From positions 487,154 to 551,153 of the forward strand of contig CAKZLB010000013.1 in the NCBI GenBank assembly GCA_937124965.1: a stretch of 64,000 nt of DNA, read 5' to 3'. Within the stretch, counting starts at the first letter, position 1. Each line of letters opens with the position of its first letter. The notes below the pieces were generated by a model. The model ran no database searches, was not told where the DNA came from, and saw only the letters and a list, made by a program, of their open reading frames with translations. The position numbers and the translations under genes were made by a program. Shown piece after piece: positions 47,679 to 56,666 of the stretch. This DNA comes from an uncultured Bacteroidota bacterium. GTDB taxonomy: Bacteria; Bacteroidota; Bacteroidia; NS11-12g; UBA9320.

Positions 47679-47710
47679 CACTAAGTCATATTGCTAGTTA
47701 TGACGTAGTG
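47679..47710 (+). other. Inverted repeat between the two DUF6089 genes
   Basis: CACTAAGTCATA (47679-47690) pairs with TATGACGTAGTG (47699-47710), eleven of twelve positions matching, around an 8-base loop. It starts 7 bases after the first gene's stop. It is followed by A8, not T8, so it is not a plus-strand terminator; an mRNA processing or stabilising hairpin is possible. Confidence 0.55.
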
Positions 47711-47776
47711 AAAAAAAATTCAATGAATAATTTCGCGTTTTGTAACAAAACCTAGAACAACACGTTTAACAGCTAA

Positions 47777-48619
47777 ATGAGCAAATTGGTAAAACATTTT
47801 TTCTTCTTGTTATTTGCACTTATGCAGGTTAGCCTTGCGAGTGCTCAAAACTGGGAATATGGTGTTTCAATAGGCGCAAGTAATTACCATGGCGACCTAG
47901 CATATAACATTGTTCCCAAAGAATCGCACTTAGCTGCTGGAATCCACATGCGATACAATATGACTCCATATTGGTCTTACAAACCGTCTATTATGCGTGC
48001 AAAAATCAGCGGTAGTGATCAAAACTTTGATGAATACAAATTTCGCAATCTCCACTTTGAATCAGATATTTGGGAATTCAACAACGTATTAGAATTCAAT
48101 TTCTTACCATTTGGTTCAAGAATTTTGAGTAAAGACTTCTCGTCATATGCAACTCTCGGAATTACTTTATTTCGTCATAACCCGAAAGCAGAGTTTAATG
48201 ACGAAATGTATAGCCTCCGTAATTTGAGAACTGAAGGTCAAAATGGTAAAAACCAATATGGTCTTTTACAACTCGCAATTCCCTTCGGTGGAGGCGTAAA
48301 ATACAATATCAACAAGAATTTAGTAATAGGTTTGGAAGTCGCATGGCGCAAAACGTTTACTGACTATCTAGATGATGTGAGTACCGTTTATCCCGACCTA
48401 GATGAGCAACGTCAGCGTAATGGCAATCTAAGTGCCGACATGTCGGATAGAAGTTGGGAAGTTGAGGGAGGAACTGGGCAACCATTGTCTGTTGCAGGTG
48501 ACGAACGAGGCGATTCTGCTATAAAAGACTTTTATTTCATTACGGCTTTCTCTTTTACATATCGTTTGACGCCTATCGCTTGCTGGCCTAAATATAAACG
48601 AGAATTTTTGTTTAAATAA
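47777..48619 (+). CDS. DUF6089 outer-membrane protein, PorG-like (copy 2)
   Basis: 280 residues. Signal peptide (LMQVSLASA|Q). It shares with copy 1 the order SNYHGDLAYN, GIHMRYNMTPYWSYKPS, ESDIWEFNNVLEFNFLPF, ATLGITLFRHNPKAEF, LVIGLEVAWRKTFTDYLDDV and DERGDSAIKDFYFITAF, but is clearly diverged. Being 2 bases from uppS, this copy has the position of PorG in Porphyromonas (porG-uppS-Omp85). Either one copy keeps the T9SS role or the two work together. Confidence 0.88.
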   Translation: MSKLVKHFFFLLFALMQVSLASAQNWEYGVSIGASNYHGDLAYNIVPKESHLAAGIHMRYNMTPYWSYKPSIMRAKISGSDQNFDEYKFRNLHFESDIWEFNNVLEFNFLPFGSRILSKDFSSYATLGITLFRHNPKAEFNDEMYSLRNLRTEGQNGKNQYGLLQLAIPFGGGVKYNINKNLVIGLEVAWRKTFTDYLDDVSTVYPDLDEQRQRNGNLSADMSDRSWEVEGGTGQPLSVAGDERGDSAIKDFYFITAFSFTYRLTPIACWPKYKREFLFK

Positions 48620-48621
48620 CT

Positions 48622-49374
48622 ATGTCAATCGAGCACAATCTTGATCCGAATCGGATTCCTAAACACATTGCTGTTATAATGGATGGCAATGGCCGATGGG
48701 CAAAAAAGCAAGGAAAATTTCGCGTATTTGGGCATCAACATGGAGTTAAAGCTGTTAATGAAATCACTGAAGGTGCTGCAGAACTTGGTGTAGAATACTT
48801 AACGTTATACGCTTTTTCTACTGAGAATTGGAATCGTCCTAAAATTGAAATCAACGCATTAATGTCTCTTTTGGTTAAAACAATCAAAAAAGAAACTCCA
48901 ACGTTGATGAAAAATCAAATAAAACTAACTACTATTGGTCAAATTGATAGTCTTCCAGGAGAATGCAAAGCTGAGCTGCAACAAGCAATTGATGCAACCA
49001 AAGACAATACACGTATGACACTTATTCTCGCGCTAAGCTACAGTGCAAAATGGGATATTGTTAACTCCGTGAAAAAGATTGCTGTTCAATATAAAAATGG
49101 GGAAATAGACCTAAGTGACATAAATGAGAATTTGATCAGTGGTTCACTTTCTACAAATAGAATTCCAGACCCTGACCTAATGATTCGAACAAGTGGCGAG
49201 CACCGAATAAGCAACTACTTGTTATGGGAAATGGCATATAGTGAGTTTTATTTTACGGATGTACTTTGGCCAGACTTCCGAAAGGAACATTTACATGAAG
49301 CCATTTCCAACTACCAGAATCGAGAACGACGGTTTGGTAAAACTGGAGAACAAATAGCAGAAAAAAAGAATTAG
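48622..49374 (+). CDS. uppS: Isoprenyl transferase (undecaprenyl diphosphate synthase)
   Basis: 250 residues, usual length. Makes the C55 lipid carrier for cell-wall and surface glycan synthesis from farnesyl-PP and isopentenyl-PP. Signatures: AVIMDGNGRWAKKQG, YLTLYAFSTENWNRP, PDLMIRTSGEHRISNYLLWE and SEFYFTDVLWPDF. It is 2 bases after the second DUF6089 gene and 1 base before bamA. Confidence 0.97.
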   Translation: MSIEHNLDPNRIPKHIAVIMDGNGRWAKKQGKFRVFGHQHGVKAVNEITEGAAELGVEYLTLYAFSTENWNRPKIEINALMSLLVKTIKKETPTLMKNQIKLTTIGQIDSLPGECKAELQQAIDATKDNTRMTLILALSYSAKWDIVNSVKKIAVQYKNGEIDLSDINENLISGSLSTNRIPDPDLMIRTSGEHRISNYLLWEMAYSEFYFTDVLWPDFRKEHLHEAISNYQNRERRFGKTGEQIAEKKN

Positions 49375-49375
49375 A

Positions 49376-51895
49376 ATGAAGCAGATGATTTTACGTGGGT
49401 TGATACTAGCTGTTGGGTTAATGTCATTTGGTCTTGCATCCGCTCAAGACGAAGAATTAATTGAATTAGATTACGCCAAACCAAAGGAATATGTCATTGG
49501 AGGTATTATGGTGCGGGGTGCTGTTTCGTTAGATGGAAACATTGTAGCACACATCTCGGGGCTTTCTCGAGACATGAAGGTAAAAATCCCAGGAGATAAA
49601 ATCAGCAAGGCAATAGAAACCCTTTGGAACCAACAAATTTACTCGAATGTCGAATTACTGGTTAATGGTTTAAAAGGAAAAGACACGGTATTTTTGTTAA
49701 TTCGTGTCACCGAGCGAGCAAAATTATCGAAATACTCAATCCGTGGTTTGAATAAAACAGAAACGAAAAACATTCGGGAAGAAATAAGCCTTAAGCGTGG
49801 TCAAATCATTACTGAAAATCTCATCGACGTGACTCGCAAAGAGATTGAAGACTACTACTTTGAAAAAGGATTCTATAATGCAAACGTATTAATAAATGCG
49901 GAAGAAGATACGAGTATTTACAATAGTAAAATGCTTCGAATTCATGTAAAAAAAGGAAGAAGAGTTAAAGTCGAAAACATATTCATCCAAGGCAACGACA
50001 GCCTTAAAGCGAAGAAGATAAAGCAGGTGATTAAACCAAAACAGAAAAAAGGTAAAATAAACCCTTTCGCATCTTCCAAACTTGTTAAGAGTGAATACGA
50101 CATTGAAAAAAAGAAAATAGTTGATGTATATCAATCCTTAGGATATCGCGATGCAGAGTTGCTTGGAGACAGTATTGTAAGAATTAGTTCGAACCGCGTG
50201 AACCTCTACATTAACGTTAAAGAAGGCCGTAAATATTACTTCCGTGATATAAAATGGACTGGAAATACAAAACATAGTTCAGGGCGATTAGACACGATTT
50301 TAAACATTAAAAAAGGGGATGTTTTTAATCAAGCCAAACTTGATACAAGGCTGTTTATGAACCCATCTGGATTGGATATCTCGAGTATATATATGGATGA
50401 CGGTTATTTGTTTTTTAATATTAGCCCTGTAGAAACGAATGTAGAAAACGACAGTATCGATTTAGAAATTCGTATTTATGAAGGAAAGCAAGCGACAATT
50501 AATAAAGTCACGGTAACAGGAAATGATAAGACAAGTGATTTTGTGATACTTCGCGCAATTCGAACCAAACCTGGTCAAAAGTTTAGTAGAACAGACATAC
50601 AACGATCTTTGCGAGAATTATCGACGTTGGGATATTTTGACCCAGAACAACTAGATGTAAACCCAATACCTAACCCTGCTAGTGGGACGGTAGATATTGA
50701 ATACAAAGTTGTAGAGAAACCATCTGATCAAATTGAAGCTAGTGGTGGCTTTGGTGGCGGTTTTGGTTTCGTAGGTACCGTTGGTTTAAGCTTGAATAAC
50801 TTTTCAACTCGAAAGATGTTAAAAGGTCAATGGGATCCAATACCTACTGGTGATGGTCAACGTTTAACTGTAAGAGCTCAGTCAAATGGTTTGCCGTTCC
50901 AATCATATAATTTCTCATTTACAGAGCCATGGTTTGGTGGCAAAAAACCTAATTCTTTAACGGCAAGTGTTTTTTATTCGCGCCAAACTTCTCAAAACTT
51001 TACAATTAAGGATGATCCAAATCGTCAGAGACTGCATACAACTGGAGCTTCATTGGTTTATGGCAAGTTGTTAAAATGGCCTGATGATTTCTTTACATGG
51101 AGTCATAGCTTAAATTATCAACAATACAAACTTGAAAATTGGAGGGCTTTTGGTTCTGCGGAAATAGGTTATACTGACGGTATTTCAAATAGTTTTTCAT
51201 ACAATACTATTTTATCTAGAAACTCTACTTCTGCTCCGATATATCCTCAAAATGGATCTCAATTTTCACTTTCAATTCAAGCGACTTTACCCCATTCTTT
51301 GCTAAGTGGAAAAGACAATATTTCAGAACTTACGTCTCAAGAAAAATACAAATGGGTTGAATATCACAAGTGGAAATTCAATGCAAGCTGGTTTATGCAA
51401 GCGGTTGATAAACTCATTTTTGTTCCTCATTTTGAAACTGGAATTATTGGTCTTTACAACAAGGATATAGGTTACTCTCCATTCGAACAGTTTCGTGTGG
51501 GTGGGTCAGGTTTTGGGTCATGGGCAGTTTATGGAACTGAAATTATTCCTCAAAAAGGGTATGATGAAGGCAGAATTTCTGAGGATGCTCCTGGAGATCA
51601 AGATGCTGATCCATTGTATGCAAAGTATTCTATTGAAATGAGATATCCATTATCCTTAAACCCATCAGCTACCGTTTATGGATACACATACTTTGAGGCG
51701 GGAAATACATGGAACAGTGTTCGTGAATACGACCCATTTGATTTACGAAGAGCAGTAGGCGTTGGTGTTAGAATGTACCTTCCAATGTTTGGATTACTTG
51801 GTTTTGACTATGGATGGGGATTGGACAAAGCAACGCTCAATAACAAGTTTGGAGAGAAGGGACAATTTCTTTTCTCAATTGGACAATCGTTTTAG
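49376..51895 (+). CDS. bamA: Outer-membrane protein assembly factor BamA
   Basis: 839 residues. Signal peptide (VGLMSFGLASA|Q), then a POTRA array (about 35-460; junction motifs such as YSIRGLNKTETKNIREEISL, VENIFIQGNDSLKAKKIKQV, FRDIKWTGNTKHSSGRLDTI, INKVTVTGNDKTSDFVILRA) and a C-terminal 16-strand Omp85 barrel with the GGSGFGSW lid-loop segment and the terminal Phe (LFSIGQSF). It inserts beta-barrels into the outer membrane. The skp/ompH genes often found after bamA in this phylum are absent; instead the convergent M16 gene overlaps its stop by 4 bases. Confidence 0.96.
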   Translation: MKQMILRGLILAVGLMSFGLASAQDEELIELDYAKPKEYVIGGIMVRGAVSLDGNIVAHISGLSRDMKVKIPGDKISKAIETLWNQQIYSNVELLVNGLKGKDTVFLLIRVTERAKLSKYSIRGLNKTETKNIREEISLKRGQIITENLIDVTRKEIEDYYFEKGFYNANVLINAEEDTSIYNSKMLRIHVKKGRRVKVENIFIQGNDSLKAKKIKQVIKPKQKKGKINPFASSKLVKSEYDIEKKKIVDVYQSLGYRDAELLGDSIVRISSNRVNLYINVKEGRKYYFRDIKWTGNTKHSSGRLDTILNIKKGDVFNQAKLDTRLFMNPSGLDISSIYMDDGYLFFNISPVETNVENDSIDLEIRIYEGKQATINKVTVTGNDKTSDFVILRAIRTKPGQKFSRTDIQRSLRELSTLGYFDPEQLDVNPIPNPASGTVDIEYKVVEKPSDQIEASGGFGGGFGFVGTVGLSLNNFSTRKMLKGQWDPIPTGDGQRLTVRAQSNGLPFQSYNFSFTEPWFGGKKPNSLTASVFYSRQTSQNFTIKDDPNRQRLHTTGASLVYGKLLKWPDDFFTWSHSLNYQQYKLENWRAFGSAEIGYTDGISNSFSYNTILSRNSTSAPIYPQNGSQFSLSIQATLPHSLLSGKDNISELTSQEKYKWVEYHKWKFNASWFMQAVDKLIFVPHFETGIIGLYNKDIGYSPFEQFRVGGSGFGSWAVYGTEIIPQKGYDEGRISEDAPGDQDADPLYAKYSIEMRYPLSLNPSATVYGYTYFEAGNTWNSVREYDPFDLRRAVGVGVRMYLPMFGLLGFDYGWGLDKATLNNKFGEKGQFLFSIGQSF

Positions 51896-53124
51896 TCTTT
51901 AGGCAAGTACGTTAGAAAGCTCATGTTTTTTTCTGTAAACAAATCATTGGCAATTGCTTGAATTTGCTCAGAAGTAATCATCTCAATTTTTTCGAGAATT
52001 TCAGCTAGTGATTCTACATAACCAAGGTCTAGTAAGCTCCGCCCTATCACAAACATTAGAGAACTATTGCTTTCTTCTGCCATAATCATTTGCCCTCTAA
52101 ACTGAGTTTTATATTTTTTTAGAAGAGCATCTTTAATGGGGTTTTGCTTCAGCAACTCTAACTCACGAATCATTGCTTTTTTACTCCGGTTTACATTCTT
52201 TTTGTCCGTACCGTAGTAGATTGTCAAAAAGCCAGAATCGGTCAAGGTTTGTAAGCTACAGTCGACATCGTATGTGTACGCATGCTTTTCACGTAATTTC
52301 AGGTTTAATATAGAGTTTAAACCCGGCCCGCCAATTATGTTAGATAATAACATTAAGGCCGGTCTACGAGAATCATTTAGCGGGTATGCCTCACAACCAA
52401 GAAGTACATGAGCTTGGGAAAAGCCATTTTTAGTAACAATGTCAAAACCCGTTTTAGCAGATGGCTTTTTTCGAGTAATTGCCCCTTTCTTCAACACTAA
52501 ATGATCGAGGTACTTTTGACACACTTTTACCGCCTTTTCAAATTTCACCGGTGCGACGACTACTAAGACAATTTCGTTCGCAAAATACCTTTCATTAACA
52601 AAGTCAAAAATATCCGCACTTGTAAAACTCGCTACAGATTCTTTTGAACCAAGAATGTTGTTGGCAAGAGGGTGGTCACTATAAAATATCTCTTGGAACT
52701 CATCATAAATTTTTTCATCCGGAGAATCCAAGTACATATCTATTTCCTCAAAAATTACTTTTTTCTCTTTCTCTAAAGGTTTTTCAGGAAAACTAGAATG
52801 GAACGTAACATCAGTAAGCAGTTCGATGGCACGCTCAAAGTGATCCTTTACAACACTGGCATGAACAACTGTTTTATCTTTGGTAGTAAAAGCATTGAGA
52901 TCTCCTCCTACCACTTCCAATCTATTTAAAACCTGATTAGTATTACGTTTTTGAGTTCCTTTGAAAAGCATATGCTCAAGCAAATGGGCAAGCCCAACTT
53001 GATTCGGTTTTTCATCCCGAGATCCCGCATTTACAAAAAAACCACAATGCGCAATTTGTGTGTTTTCTGTTTGTTTAAAAGCTAGCCTTAATCCGTTTGA
53101 AAAAGTGTGGAGTGTATATTCCAA
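51892..53124 (-). CDS. M16 family zinc metallopeptidase (pitrilysin-like, short form)
   Basis: 410 residues. The inverted zinc motif HLLEH (His47, Glu50, His51) in GLAHLLEHMLFKGTQ and the third ligand region (KVIFEEIDMYLDSPDEKIYD) are present, so the enzyme should be active. The second half is the usual M16 C-terminal partner domain (RKHAYTYDVDCSLQT type). There is no signal peptide, so it probably acts in the cytosol, on peptides. It lies 36 bases after the nitronate monooxygenase gene on the same strand. Confidence 0.94.
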   Translation of the reverse strand: MEYTLHTFSNGLRLAFKQTENTQIAHCGFFVNAGSRDEKPNQVGLAHLLEHMLFKGTQKRNTNQVLNRLEVVGGDLNAFTTKDKTVVHASVVKDHFERAIELLTDVTFHSSFPEKPLEKEKKVIFEEIDMYLDSPDEKIYDEFQEIFYSDHPLANNILGSKESVASFTSADIFDFVNERYFANEIVLVVVAPVKFEKAVKVCQKYLDHLVLKKGAITRKKPSAKTGFDIVTKNGFSQAHVLLGCEAYPLNDSRRPALMLLSNIIGGPGLNSILNLKLREKHAYTYDVDCSLQTLTDSGFLTIYYGTDKKNVNRSKKAMIRELELLKQNPIKDALLKKYKTQFRGQMIMAEESNSSLMFVIGRSLLDLGYVESLAEILEKIEMITSEQIQAIANDLFTEKNMSFLTYLPKD

Positions 53125-53160
53125 GTCAATAAATTGAAGTGCGAAGAAACAACAATTATT

Positions 53161-54108
53161 TTAGAGTAAATGTTTCGCTAGATTTTGAGATATATCGTTG
53201 TAGTCTGTCACAATTTCTTTAACAATATCCGATGCAGTCTCTGGCTCTGAGATCATACTACTAATCTGACCAATTTCCAACTCACCCTCCTCTAAATCAC
53301 CCAAGAACATCCCTTTTTTTGCTCTTGCTCTACCCAGGATTTGTAGTTTTTCTTCACGAGTTGCACATGCATCATATGCTTCTTCAAGTTCTCCAAAAAA
53401 CTTATTTCGCAGTAGCCGAACGGGCACAATATCTTTTAACATAAGTTTGGTGTCGCCTTCTTTAGCAGATCGAATTGCATTCTTAAAGTTGTCGTGTGCA
53501 CTAGATTCGGCACATGCTGCAAATCGACTACCAATTTGCACTCCTTCTGCCCCCAATGCAAAAGCTGCCAACATTGAGCTTCCACTGCCAATTCCTCCAG
53601 CGGCAATCACAGGAATATTGACCGAATCTGTTATTTCAGGTATCAAGCACATGGTTGTAGTTTCCTCTTTTCCGTTATGTCCTCCAGCTTCAAAACCTTC
53701 TGCCACAATCGCGTCTACTCCAGCAGATTCCGCTTTTAATGCAAATTTTTTATTGGCAATTACATGGACTACTCGAATACCTTCCTTCTTTAGAGTCTCT
53801 GTCCAGATTGAAGGGTTTCCAGCAGATGTTATTACTACTTTTACCCTTTTTCGAATAATAATTTCCATCAACTTTTCAATATCTGGATATAACAATGGAA
53901 CATTAACACCAAAGGGTAAGTCTGTTGCTTTCTGCATTTTTGTGATATGTTCTTCCAAAACATCTGGATACATACTTCCTGCTCCGATTATCCCAAGACA
54001 ACCTGCGTTGCTTGCAGCATTTGCTAACTTCCATCCACTACACCAAATCATCCCTGCTTGGAAAATTGGATATTTAATTTGAAATAAGTCTGTAACTCTA
54101 TTATTCAT
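53161..54108 (-). CDS. Nitronate monooxygenase-family flavoprotein
   Basis: 315 residues. FMN-binding TIM barrel of the NMO/FabK group: PIFQAGMIWCSGWKLANAAS, GVNVPLLYPD, the active-site segment VAEGFEAGGHNGKEET with His, and the phosphate loop AAGGIGSGSSMLAAFALGAEG. Some family members are enoyl-ACP reductases (FabK), but the length and spacing fit NMO better; true substrate unknown. It overlaps the end of aroQ by 8 bases, so the two are co-transcribed. Confidence 0.93.
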   Translation of the reverse strand: MNNRVTDLFQIKYPIFQAGMIWCSGWKLANAASNAGCLGIIGAGSMYPDVLEEHITKMQKATDLPFGVNVPLLYPDIEKLMEIIIRKRVKVVITSAGNPSIWTETLKKEGIRVVHVIANKKFALKAESAGVDAIVAEGFEAGGHNGKEETTTMCLIPEITDSVNIPVIAAGGIGSGSSMLAAFALGAEGVQIGSRFAACAESSAHDNFKNAIRSAKEGDTKLMLKDIVPVRLLRNKFFGELEEAYDACATREEKLQILGRARAKKGMFLGDLEEGELEIGQISSMISEPETASDIVKEIVTDYNDISQNLAKHLL

Positions 54109-54532
54109 TTACCTCAGTTAAAATGTATTCAAGCGCAAGTCTATACCCCGACAAACCAAAACCAAACAAACATGCAAAGCAATACTTTGCCATAAGGTCA
54201 ACATGGCGCTCTTGTTCTCGTTGATATATATTACTGATATGTACGCCTATCACCTTAGCAGGGACAGCTGCAATAGCGTCAGGGATCGCAATTGATGTAT
54301 GCGTGTAAGCTGCTGCATTCACGATCAAATAGTCTGAAGAAAAACCTTGTTCTTGAATCAAAGTAACTATCTCACCTTCGATATTACTCTGATGATACGA
54401 CAACGACAATTCAGGAAAGATTTCAACCAGTTCATTAAAAAACAACTTAAATGATTTGTTGCCATAAATTTCGGGTTCTCGTTTGCCAAGCAAATTAAGA
54501 TTAGGCCCATTGATTATTGCAACTTTGATCAT
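54101..54532 (-). CDS. aroQ: Type II 3-dehydroquinate dehydratase
   Basis: 143 residues, usual length. Third step of the shikimate pathway. Family signatures: INGPNLNLLGKREPEIYG with the catalytic Arg18 and Tyr23, VNAAAYTHTSIAIPDA, GVHISNIYQREQERH and the C-terminal GFGLSGYRLALEYI. The usual INPGAYTHTS reads VNAAAYTHTS here, a small change outside the main catalytic residues. It heads aroQ-NMO-M16. Confidence 0.96.
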   Translation of the reverse strand: MIKVAIINGPNLNLLGKREPEIYGNKSFKLFFNELVEIFPELSLSYHQSNIEGEIVTLIQEQGFSSDYLIVNAAAYTHTSIAIPDAIAAVPAKVIGVHISNIYQREQERHVDLMAKYCFACLFGFGLSGYRLALEYILTEVNE

Positions 54533-54704
54533 AACCGCAAGTTATAGTAAATGTTGAAATTCTATTTGATTGAGTCAACGAAATGTGACTGTATTTTCAA
54601 ATGAAATTCCATCGACTATAGTTTTAACTGTAAGACAATGGTCTATTGTTAACAAATCATAAACAAAGCACAAATGAGTGTAGGATAACCGACTTTTTAT
54701 ATGC

Positions 54705-54712
54705 TATTTTTG
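54705..54712 (+). promoter_or_regulatory. -7 promoter element TATTTTTG for the PurF-like gene
   Basis: Exact TAnnTTTG match 18 bases before ATG 54731. It covers the upstream ATG at 54701, which therefore lies in the promoter and should not be part of the transcript. Confidence 0.65.
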
Positions 54713-54730
54713 TTTGCTCAAATTCCAATA

Positions 54731-56626
54731 ATGAGCGACCCAATAAAGCACGAGTGCGGAGTAGCATTTATCCGCCTTTTAAAGCCTCTAGAATTTTATA
54801 AAGAGAAATATGGCACACATCTTTATGGGCTAAAAAAACTCCAACTTTTAATGGCGAAACAGCTAAACCGTGGACAAGACGGCGCAGGGATAGCAACCAT
54901 TAAATTAAATCCAGAGTTTGGAAAACGCTACGTAGCACGAAAAAGAAGTAACACAAAAAGTGCCCTGCTTGACATATTTGAGGAGGTGATGAAATCATAC
55001 GATCAATTGGATCCTGAAAAGGCAAATGACACCCAATGGTTTAAGAAAAACTTTCCATACTCAGGAGAATTGCTCCTTGGCCACCTTCGTTACGGCACCC
55101 ATGGTAAAAATAGCATAGAAGACATTCATCCATTTTTCCGCCAAAACAACTGGATGAGCAGATCATTGGTTTTAGCTGGAAATTACAACCTAACTAATGT
55201 TGATGAATTATTTGACCTCTTAATAAGTCTGGGACAACATCCGAAAGAGATTTCTGACAACGTAACTGTTTTGGAAAAAATAGGCCACTTTTTAGATGAA
55301 GAAAACGAACGGTTGTTTCATACGTACCGTGAAAACGACGAAGACGGTGTTGGAATTGCTGAAAAAATAAAAAGCAACCTTGACCTAGGGAATGTTTTAC
55401 GAAGTGCTTTCCGAAACTTAGATGGTGGTTTCAACATGGTTGGGATGATTGGCGATGGAAACACGTTTGTTTTGAGAGACAATCTAGGTATTCGACCTTC
55501 ATTTTACTACCAAGACGATGAGGTTTTTGTTGTTGCATCGGAACGACCTGCAATAATGACGGCGTTTAATGCGAATATTGATGACATTCAGGAATTAACA
55601 CCAGGATGTGCCCTGATATTAGACCGCCAAGGAATTGTGCGCGAGGAGCGCATAATTGCCGAAGCACCTGAGCTCAAAAAATGCTCGTTTGAACGTATTT
55701 ATTTTTCACGTGGTAGTGATAAAGATATTTACAATGAACGTCAAGAATTAGGACGAAGACTTTCACGAGTTATTTTAGACAAACTTGATTACGATGTACG
55801 TCCAGTTGTGTTTAGTTATATTCCAAACACTGCTGCAACAAGTTTTTACGGAGTAATTGATGGTGTATATAAGTACATCGATAGATATAAAAGAGAAGCT
55901 ATTTTAAAACTTGGATCGAATCCAACACCTGAAGAACTAGACAAAATACTTAGTATAAAAATTCGGAGAGAGAAAATTCTTGTAAAAGATGCCAAAATGC
56001 GAACCTTTATTACACAAGATAAAGATCGTGACTCTATGGTTGGAGACGGCTACGATGTTACATATGGTGTAGTTGATGAAAAACGAGACACCCTTGTTGT
56101 TGTCGATGATTCCATTGTACGCGGCACAACTTTGAAAAAATCAATTTTACGTATTCTAGACCGCCTTGGCCCAAGAAAAGTTGTTGTTGCAAGTAGTGCC
56201 CCAATCATTAAGTATCCAGATTGCTACGGTATAGACATGAGTCGTATGAATGAGTTTATAGCGTTTAAAGCTGTTTTAAAACTACTTGAACGCACGAATC
56301 AAATGCATAAACTCGATGAAGTGTATCAAGAATGCAAACGTCAATTAACATTACCAAAAGAGGAAATGCGCAACGCTGTAAAAGACTTGTATGACCTTTT
56401 TACAGACGATGAAATCACGGAAGAAATTGCTCGATTAGTAACCCCAACGGATATGAAAGCTCAAGTGCACATCGTGTATCAAAAAGTGGAGGATTTACAT
56501 AAAGCGTGTCCAAACCATTTAGGTGACTGGTACTTTACTGGAAATTATCCGACACCAGGCGGCACAAAAGTGGTGAACAAATCTTTCGTGTACTACATGG
56601 AGGGTAATGAAGAAAGAGCTTACTAA
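54731..56626 (+). CDS. Amidophosphoribosyltransferase-family protein, long Bacteroidota form
   Basis: 631 residues from ATG 54731; an upstream in-frame ATG (54701) is rejected because it sits inside the promoter element. The class II glutaminase domain starts with a short propeptide MSDPIKHE before the predicted nucleophile Cys9 (ECGVAF), with glutamine-binding LGHLRYGTHGK and GNYNLTN. The phosphoribosyltransferase half carries the PRPP loop VVVDDSIVRGTTLKKS (456-471). The overall length is about 130 residues more than ordinary PurF (near 500), with an insert before the PRPP loop. The phylum commonly encodes this as a second PurF-like protein; whether it makes phosphoribosylamine for purines is not known from the sequence. 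Confidence 0.9.
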   Translation: MSDPIKHECGVAFIRLLKPLEFYKEKYGTHLYGLKKLQLLMAKQLNRGQDGAGIATIKLNPEFGKRYVARKRSNTKSALLDIFEEVMKSYDQLDPEKANDTQWFKKNFPYSGELLLGHLRYGTHGKNSIEDIHPFFRQNNWMSRSLVLAGNYNLTNVDELFDLLISLGQHPKEISDNVTVLEKIGHFLDEENERLFHTYRENDEDGVGIAEKIKSNLDLGNVLRSAFRNLDGGFNMVGMIGDGNTFVLRDNLGIRPSFYYQDDEVFVVASERPAIMTAFNANIDDIQELTPGCALILDRQGIVREERIIAEAPELKKCSFERIYFSRGSDKDIYNERQELGRRLSRVILDKLDYDVRPVVFSYIPNTAATSFYGVIDGVYKYIDRYKREAILKLGSNPTPEELDKILSIKIRREKILVKDAKMRTFITQDKDRDSMVGDGYDVTYGVVDEKRDTLVVVDDSIVRGTTLKKSILRILDRLGPRKVVVASSAPIIKYPDCYGIDMSRMNEFIAFKAVLKLLERTNQMHKLDEVYQECKRQLTLPKEEMRNAVKDLYDLFTDDEITEEIARLVTPTDMKAQVHIVYQKVEDLHKACPNHLGDWYFTGNYPTPGGTKVVNKSFVYYMEGNEERAY

Positions 56627-56666
56627 GCCTACATATTATTACGGTTACTGTTTTTTGCAACATTGG

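Noticed and set aside
53447-54082. Open frame of 211 codons on the plus strand
   Set aside because: It lies fully antisense to the nitronate monooxygenase gene, whose flavin-binding motifs are clear; the frame has no recognisable family features and is a codon-bias shadow.
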